From positions 1 through 13,849 of the forward strand of contig URZJ01000028.1 of the NCBI GenBank assembly GCA_900552395.1: a stretch of 13,849 bases of DNA, in the 5' to 3' direction. This stretch comes from an uncultured Collinsella sp. GTDB lineage: Bacteria; Actinomycetota; Coriobacteriia; Coriobacteriales; Coriobacteriaceae. Below are positions 6,104 through 13,849 of this stretch, piece after piece. Under the pieces are notes generated by a model that saw only the letters and a program-made list of their open reading frames with translations, made no database searches and was not told where the DNA came from. Numbering within the stretch: the first letter of the stretch is position 1; each line of letters starts with the position of its first letter. The position numbers and the translations under genes were made by a program.

Positions 6104-7009
6104 ATGCGGCCCGGTGGCACTCAGACAAAGCGCGGCGCCGCGGTGCGCATGCGACGCCGACTGGGCTTGGCGCCGCGGGCGTACGCACTGCTGTCTTGCT
6201 CGCTGGTGCTGGTCATAGCTGGCGTTTCTGCCTATGGCATGACCGTGCCGTCCATGATGCAGGCACATGCCGCACGCGAACCGCGCGTGGGGCATGAGGT
6301 CAAAAGTGACCTGGGGACCACGACTGGATATGCTTGGGCAAGTGTGGTCGCGCATATTGTGTTTGGCACCGGCGACGCGGACGGCGCCGAGGCCCCGGAC
6401 AACGAAGTCACGCTTGCCAATGGCAAAACCATCGTGCTCACCAACACCAAGATCATCGATCGGTTGTCCAACAATAGCGTGGCGGCAACGGTGAATAAGG
6501 TCGAGCAGCAGAAGGAGCAGGACGCCCAGCAGTCCGGAAAGCCCGGTAGCTCGGATACTTCTGGCTCCGGCTCGGATTCGTCGAGTTCGGGCGGCGGCTC
6601 TGGGTCGGGTTCCTCTGCCGGAGGGTCTGGAAACGGCGGCTCGACGGGCGGCAACACTGACAACGATGCAAACTCCGGTGGCCTTTCCGCTGCTGAGGAA
6701 GAGAGCATTCACAGTTGGCTTGTAACCAAGTACAACATGCTCGACGGCTATGTTTCTCGCGCCAATGACGTGGTTTCGACCTATAACTCTACGGGAGATC
6801 CCAGGCCGTGCGACAGCCTGGTCGGGGAGATGTTTGTCATTCGAGCCGAGTTCGGTCGTCAGACATTCTCGCCCCGGTCAAAGTGGTATCAGCAGTATGC
6901 CAATCTGTGGGGCTGTTACACCAACCTATGTCAATGGGTCGGCCATTACGGCGATGATGACGTTGCGCTCGGTAACTTCAACAATAACATGGCGGCGCTT
7001 GCCCTATGA
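6104..7009 (+). CDS. Membrane-anchored protein with Ser/Gly linker, kinase operon
   Basis: A 301-residue protein of unknown family. A basic N-terminus (RMRRR at 15-19) precedes one hydrophobic helix at about 26-46, then an extracytoplasmic region of about 95 residues. A Ser/Gly-rich low-complexity linker (about 144-191) follows, then a C-terminal domain of about 110 residues with Trp, Tyr and three Cys. AHA-A at 54-57 could be a signal peptidase site, so it may be either anchored or secreted. GGAGGAG (6092-6098) lies five bases before this ATG and decides the start. An in-frame ATG at 6047 could add 19 residues if the mRNA is leaderless. The stop overlaps the kinase start by four bases (ATGA), so the two are translationally coupled. 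The linker plus external domain suggests a cell-surface or sensing role; that is inference. Confidence 0.82.
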   Translation: MRPGGTQTKRGAAVRMRRRLGLAPRAYALLSCSLVLVIAGVSAYGMTVPSMMQAHAAREPRVGHEVKSDLGTTTGYAWASVVAHIVFGTGDADGAEAPDNEVTLANGKTIVLTNTKIIDRLSNNSVAATVNKVEQQKEQDAQQSGKPGSSDTSGSGSDSSSSGGGSGSGSSAGGSGNGGSTGGNTDNDANSGGLSAAEEESIHSWLVTKYNMLDGYVSRANDVVSTYNSTGDPRPCDSLVGEMFVIRAEFGRQTFSPRSKWYQQYANLWGCYTNLCQWVGHYGDDDVALGNFNNNMAALAL

Positions 7010-8850
7010 TGACCGATCTTGCATCCACCACACCACAATCGCTCGGTCGCGATCCCATGGTCGGCCTGCGCCTGGCGCGTGTCGACGGGTTTGAGCCGGC
7101 CATTGCGCTCGGTCAGGACGAACTGCCTGCCTATCTGCGTCGTTTTACGATGCTGTTTGCCGACGATGCCACCATGCGCCGTGGCGGTATCGGCCGCGTG
7201 ACGCGTGCCGTCAACGCCCAAGGCGAGGCCGTGGCGCTCAAGCAGCTCATCTTGCCGACGCGCGATGAGTTTGACGACGATGCAACTCACGAGGCGCTGG
7301 TCGCCAAGTTCAAGGCGGCGTTTCGCGAGGAATATGAATGCCATCGCGCCCTTTCGGGCCTTAAGGGCTTTCCCCGCCTCTATGGCTGGGGCGAGGTCGA
7401 CGGTGTGCCTGCAATTGTCATGGAATGGGTCGAGGGCGAGACGCTTGCCCGCTTGCGTTCGCGACTTGCCGTGGACGATGCCGGACGCCTGTCGCCGCTT
7501 GTGGCGGCGCGTCTGGGTCGCGACCTGTTCGATCTGCTCTGCCGCATGAGCCTGGTGGGGGAGGGCTTTGTCCATCGCGATATCTCGCCCGCTAATATTA
7601 TGGTGCGCACGGCGCGTCTACCGCTTGACCGGCAGCTTGCCGAGGGCGCCTTTGACCTGTGCCTGATCGACTTTGGCTCGTCGCTGGCGCTCGAGCCTGC
7701 GTCGGTCGTGGCCGGTACCGGCGGCAAGGCGTCGTTTACGGAGCGTTATGCCACGCTGCGTCGCGCGACGGTTGCCTATGCCCCGCCCGAGATGCTCACC
7801 GACGATATTCCCGACCTGCGCGCTTTGCGTATGTCGCCGGCGATTGACGTCTATGCCGCGGCAAGCACGGTTTACGAGCTCATTGCCGGCGTCGCACCAT
7901 ACGAAGCCGCGCCGAGCACTTCGGGCACCTCGGGTTCGCGCAAAAAGACGCGCGACATCGCGAGCCCCTACCGTCTCAAGATGGACACGCGGCCCGACTA
8001 TCCCATTGGTGCCCATGCGCCCGGTTGCGATTTGACTCAGCTGCTTCGTCGTGAGCCCGATGTGGCGCTCGCCGCGGCCGAGCAGGCCCAGCAGCTAGGG
8101 CTTGAGCCGGATTCCGAAGAGCTACGCGATGCGCTGGCGTTTGTCGATGCCCAGCTGTTCGACGTGGTGATGGCCTGTCTGTCCAGCCATCAAAAAGATC
8201 GTCCCGAGCCGGCGGCGGTCGAGGTGGCGCTCTCGGCGTTTTGTGACCACTATACGCAAAATGTCGGTCGTTCGCTCCGCGGCGAGCCGCTCACGCCGTG
8301 CCCCATGGATGCGTCCGGCCGCGCGGTTCGTCGCGCGCTGATGGTCGGCGCGACGGTCGTCTGTGGCGTGGTTTGGGCTGTGGTCGTGGTTTCGGCCGCG
8401 CTGCTGGCGTCGGGCGCTCGCGTGACGGCGACTTTGGGATCGCTCGTGTGGTCTGGGTCGCTACCGGGTATTATTGCCGCACTGGCGTTGGCGCTGCCAG
8501 GTATAGCCGGCGTTGCCGCGGGGACACTTGCGCGCGATCGGCGTTCGGGCTTCCTGCAGGGTGTGCTTGCGCTTTCTGCCTGCGAGGTTCCGGTGCTGGT
8601 TGTGGCTGCATGTAGCGTATTTTCCCAACGCGCCGTGATGGGCGGCCTTGTTGCCGCTCTGGTTGCAACCTATACGCTTACGTGGTTTTTGCTTGCGATG
8701 GGCTTTGCCTTTGAACTTCCCGTTTCGGCACCGCGACGCACAAAAGCCCAGATGGCGACTCCGCTTGCCGGTGGAGCCGCAGCTGCCCGTACTTTTGGCG
8801 GACCTGTCGAAGTATCGTCCGATTCTATTTCTACGACCAAGGAGGCCTAG
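7006..8850 (+). CDS. Membrane Ser/Thr protein kinase
   Basis: A 614-residue Hanks-type (eukaryotic-like) kinase that should transfer phosphate from ATP to Ser/Thr of partner proteins. Catalytic features are complete: Gly-rich loop GGIGRV (60-65), VALK with Lys 79, an alpha-C Glu in EEYECH, catalytic loop HRDISPAN (190-197), and DFG (222-224). VAYAPPEML and DVYAAASTVYELIAG are the later subdomains. After the kinase fold and a helical stretch come about four TM helices (roughly 445-465, 484-506, 516-539, 546-570) with short loops and a cytoplasmic tail. There are no PASTA repeats and no sizeable external domain, so it needs a partner to sense the outside; the coupled upstream protein is the obvious candidate. 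The start overlaps that gene's stop as ATGA. The FHA gene begins three bases after the stop. Confidence 0.93.
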   Translation: MMTDLASTTPQSLGRDPMVGLRLARVDGFEPAIALGQDELPAYLRRFTMLFADDATMRRGGIGRVTRAVNAQGEAVALKQLILPTRDEFDDDATHEALVAKFKAAFREEYECHRALSGLKGFPRLYGWGEVDGVPAIVMEWVEGETLARLRSRLAVDDAGRLSPLVAARLGRDLFDLLCRMSLVGEGFVHRDISPANIMVRTARLPLDRQLAEGAFDLCLIDFGSSLALEPASVVAGTGGKASFTERYATLRRATVAYAPPEMLTDDIPDLRALRMSPAIDVYAAASTVYELIAGVAPYEAAPSTSGTSGSRKKTRDIASPYRLKMDTRPDYPIGAHAPGCDLTQLLRREPDVALAAAEQAQQLGLEPDSEELRDALAFVDAQLFDVVMACLSSHQKDRPEPAAVEVALSAFCDHYTQNVGRSLRGEPLTPCPMDASGRAVRRALMVGATVVCGVVWAVVVVSAALLASGARVTATLGSLVWSGSLPGIIAALALALPGIAGVAAGTLARDRRSGFLQGVLALSACEVPVLVVAACSVFSQRAVMGGLVAALVATYTLTWFLLAMGFAFELPVSAPRRTKAQMATPLAGGAAAARTFGGPVEVSSDSISTTKEA

Positions 8851-8853
8851 GTC

Positions 8854-9781
8854 ATGGCATCTCAAGTTGAGCTCACCCCATGCGGGGCCATGTTTGACAT
8901 CTTTAAGCGCGCGGCGCATCTGAGCCATATCGAGCTGTGCGGCTTGGTGCTTTCGTCCCGTCCGCTCGCCGACGGCCGCAGCCCGCAGAGCCGAGCCGCC
9001 GATCGCTCTTGGGTTTCCCGCTTTATCGTTCGCGCGCCGGTCGGCACGCTTCAGCAGCGCTACTTTGCCGAATACGGTACCTCGGCTGCGCGTATTATGT
9101 CGCAACTGGCCCTGCGCCAGCGCAATCCCATGGACTCCACGGCTGTGATCAATATGGTGTGCGGCCCTGCAGGTGAACCGATGGTACGCGCGCTCGAAGA
9201 GTGCCACCAGGACACGAATCTCTATCGCAACGCGCTCGATCGCCTGTCCCAGGCGGCGGAACTCATGCCCGCCGAGCGCGCTGGTGCTGTTTGTCGCCGT
9301 CGGTTGTTCGGCGGATGTGCGGTCCTCGGTGAACTATGCCATCGACTACGCGCACGCGACCTGTGGCGGAGGCACCTCCACGCCGCGTTCGCTTGGCATG
9401 TCGATGACCGCGGGCGAACGCGAACCCGCCCCGGCGCACCCCTTGGGCTTGCTGCGCGTGCAAAACAGTTTTGTCGTGAGCGCCCCGCGCTGGATTCAGC
9501 CGAGCGAGCAGGGTGTTGAGATTGGCGCGCTGGCCACTGGTGAGGGCGATATTACCGACGTCGGCGACGATGTCTCGGCCCGCCATGCCCATATCTGGTG
9601 CGATGCTCAAAATATCTGGCACGTCGAGGACTTGTCGTCTACCAACGGAACCGTGGTGGTAAACGGGGCCACGCGCGTCTGCATTCAGGTCGAGCCCGGC
9701 CGTTCCGCCCAACTCAATCCCGGCGACGAGCTCAAGCTCGGCGAATCCACTACCTACGCCATCCTCTTCGGTGCCCTCTAG
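8854..9781 (+). pseudogene. FHA-domain protein, frame broken near 9280
   Basis: AAGGAGG (8839-8845) precedes the ATG. The first frame runs as protein-like sequence to MPAER (9268-9279), then degenerates into an Arg-rich tail ending at 9519. The real sequence resumes in the next frame with LVLFVAVGCSADV (from 9281) and runs to 9781. Joined, the product would be about 309 residues: an N-terminal domain of about 180 residues I do not recognise, then an FHA domain (about 220-309) with SARH (9574-9585) and SSTNGT (9635-9652), the phosphothreonine-binding signature. The junction GAGCGCGCTGGTG would read E-R-A-L-V if it had one more GC unit, so a two-base loss from a GC repeat is the simplest cause. 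It could be a true mutation, phase variation, recoding or a sequencing error. FHA proteins read kinase output, and this gene directly follows the kinase. Confidence 0.78.
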
Positions 9782-9795
9782 CCAGTCCCGCCAAA

Positions 9796-9824
9796 TGGTC
9801 CCTCCGTCCCCAAGGGATCATTTT
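9796..9824 (+). terminator. Terminator of the kinase-FHA operon
   Basis: TGGTCCCT (9796-9803) and AGGGATCA (9813-9820) pair over eight positions, one of them G-U, around a nine-base loop. TTTT follows directly (9821-9824). It begins 15 bases after the FHA stop codon. Confidence 0.65.
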
Positions 9825-9843
9825 GCTCCCGGCAGTCACCCGA

Positions 9844-9902
9844 GGTAAACCTTTACCGCCCGCCTATATTTGCCGAAATTACACTTGACGGCGGGGTACA
9901 AT
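9844..9902 (+). promoter_or_regulatory. nifJ promoter region
   Basis: TACAAT at 9897-9902 is a good -10 box, in a GGGGTACAAT context like the ybaB promoter's GGTACGAT. No convincing -35 lies at 16-18 bases. TTGACG at 9885-9890 looks like a -35 but is only six bases from TACAAT and has no -10 at the right distance downstream. The dyad GGTAAA-CC-TTTACC (9844-9857) lies about 50 bases upstream of the predicted start and may be an operator. The predicted start near 9909 leaves a leader of about 275 bases. Confidence 0.4.
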
Positions 9903-10183
9903 AAACCCGCATGCGGATTTCCGTTGCGGGCGCTTCCCATCGCCGGGGCGTGCCCGGGAGCATCCGGCATGCGGCCTTTGCGGCGCTCGGTCATGTGCAA
10001 GACGGGCGGTCGGGCCTGTAGGGCGCATCAGCTGCCCCTCGCCTCGGCATGTCTTCTCTCCACGCCATGTACCTGCTGCTGAGCCTGCCTGCCAGATGAT
10101 TGGAAGCAACAGCGTAAATCCCATCACGCCAACATCCCGGCGATCGCCGGGGCCTGTATACCTATATGAGAGGAGAGGGGTAT
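9903..10183 (+). other. Long structured leader of nifJ
   Basis: About 280 bases without a supported gene. CCGCATGCGGAT (9907-9918) pairs with ATCC plus GCATGCGG (9962-9965 and 9967-9974), giving 12 base pairs with one bulged G. Inside it GCTTCCC (9932-9938) pairs with GGGAGC (9956-9961), again with one bulge. CCCGGCGATCGCCGGG at 10136-10151 is a second strong element, 33 bases before the start codon. The rest is GC-rich without clear motifs. It could be a regulatory 5' leader or a small RNA. I could not match it to a known riboswitch. Confidence 0.42.
10136..10151. promoter_or_regulatory. 16-base perfect palindrome upstream of nifJ
   Basis: CCCGGCGATCGCCGGG is a perfect 16-base palindrome ending 19 bases before the AGGAG site of nifJ. 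As DNA it is an operator candidate. As RNA it folds to six G-C pairs with a GATC loop just ahead of the ribosome binding site. No T-run follows, so it is not an intrinsic terminator. Confidence 0.5.
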
Positions 10184-13723
<3,540 letters not shown>

Positions 13724-13742
13724 GTCTCCCGCCGCAGGATCT

Positions 13743-13849
13743 GAGGGCTGACCTTCGCGGACGTCCTCGGACATGAAAGAACCCCCGCTGCGCACTACGT
13801 GCGGCGGGGGTTCTTTCGTCCTGCGGAGTGTCCGCGAAGGTCAGCCCTC
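13743..13849. repeat. Perfect 20-base inverted repeat around the nifJ terminator
   Basis: The arm 13743-13762 (starts GAGGGCTGAC) is the exact reverse complement of 13830-13849 (ends GTCAGCCCTC). The right arm stops at the window edge, so the true length is at least 20. The 67 bases between hold the nifJ terminator. A further eight-base match, CCGCAGGA (13732-13739) to TCCTGCGG (13819-13826), crosses this nesting and allows an alternative fold. It may be a two-tier terminator or a small mobile or REP-like element. Confidence 0.8.
13775..13817. terminator. Strong bidirectional terminator after nifJ
   Basis: GAAAGAACCCCCGC (13775-13788) pairs perfectly with GCGGGGGTTCTTTC (13804-13817). CGCAC/GTGCG extends the stem inward past a two-base TG bulge to a TAC loop. 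The A-rich 5' flank and TTCTTTC 3' flank make it work in both directions. It begins 52 bases after the nifJ stop codon. Confidence 0.87.

Noticed and set aside
9173..9781. FHA part as an independent gene starting at GTG 9173
   Set aside because: No ribosome binding site, and its first 35 codons are an out-of-frame Arg/Ser-rich copy of the upstream gene; a broken single gene explains both halves.
9870..10082. 70-codon ORF in the nifJ leader
   Set aside because: No ribosome binding site, and its composition is that of structured GC-rich non-coding DNA.
10070..10125. Thiamine pyrophosphate riboswitch before nifJ
   Set aside because: GCTGAG and ACAGCGTAAATCCC only loosely resemble the conserved CUGAGA and GCGUAGGGA boxes; the key bases do not match.
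10070..10125. Signal recognition particle RNA
   Set aside because: GATTGGAAGCAACAGCG lacks the required GGUCAGG...GGAAGGAAGCAG core; no match in the dnaX-ybaB gap either.

Overview
The window is high-GC bacterial chromosome from an anaerobe. The gene set (dnaX, ybaB/ebfC, recR, a large pyruvate:ferredoxin oxidoreductase), strong C/G-ending codon bias and protein style fit a Coriobacteriia member, most likely Collinsella or a close relative. The genus is an inference from gene content and style; no marker gene proves it.

Layout. 5-664 (+) is an exported hypothetical protein of lower GC than its surroundings. It converges on a YcxB-like two-TM membrane protein (770-1486, -), with a perfect GC-rich inverted repeat between them. 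dnaX (1603-4083, +) is divergent from the YcxB-like gene and has unusually long Ala/Pro-rich linkers. A small single-TM protein of lower GC (4105-4578, -) lies between dnaX and its usual partners. The 349-base gap 4579-4927 holds a -10 box for that minus gene, an array of three TTGCATAAT half-sites, a stable hairpin and a -10 box for ybaB. ybaB (4928-5248) and recR (5262-5858) follow as a tight pair for nucleoid/DNA repair functions.

The gap 5859-6103 has a recR terminator candidate, two GTTGYGCAAC dyads, an extended -10 promoter and an intrinsic terminator that ends just before the next ribosome binding site. A three-gene signalling operon follows: a membrane-anchored protein with a Ser/Gly linker (6104-7009), a Ser/Thr protein kinase with a C-terminal multi-TM domain (7006-8850), and an FHA-domain protein whose reading frame is broken (8854-9781). 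I infer that the first protein senses or scaffolds, the kinase phosphorylates, and the FHA protein reads phosphothreonine. A hairpin with a T-run (9796-9824) closes the operon.

The 402-base gap 9782-10183 holds that terminator, a candidate promoter and about 275 bases of structured leader before nifJ (10184-13723), a complete 1179-residue pyruvate:ferredoxin oxidoreductase that links glycolysis to acetyl-CoA and reduced ferredoxin. nifJ ends in a strong terminator nested inside a perfect 20-base inverted repeat that reaches the window edge. I found no tRNA, rRNA, CRISPR array, insertion sequence or phage gene.
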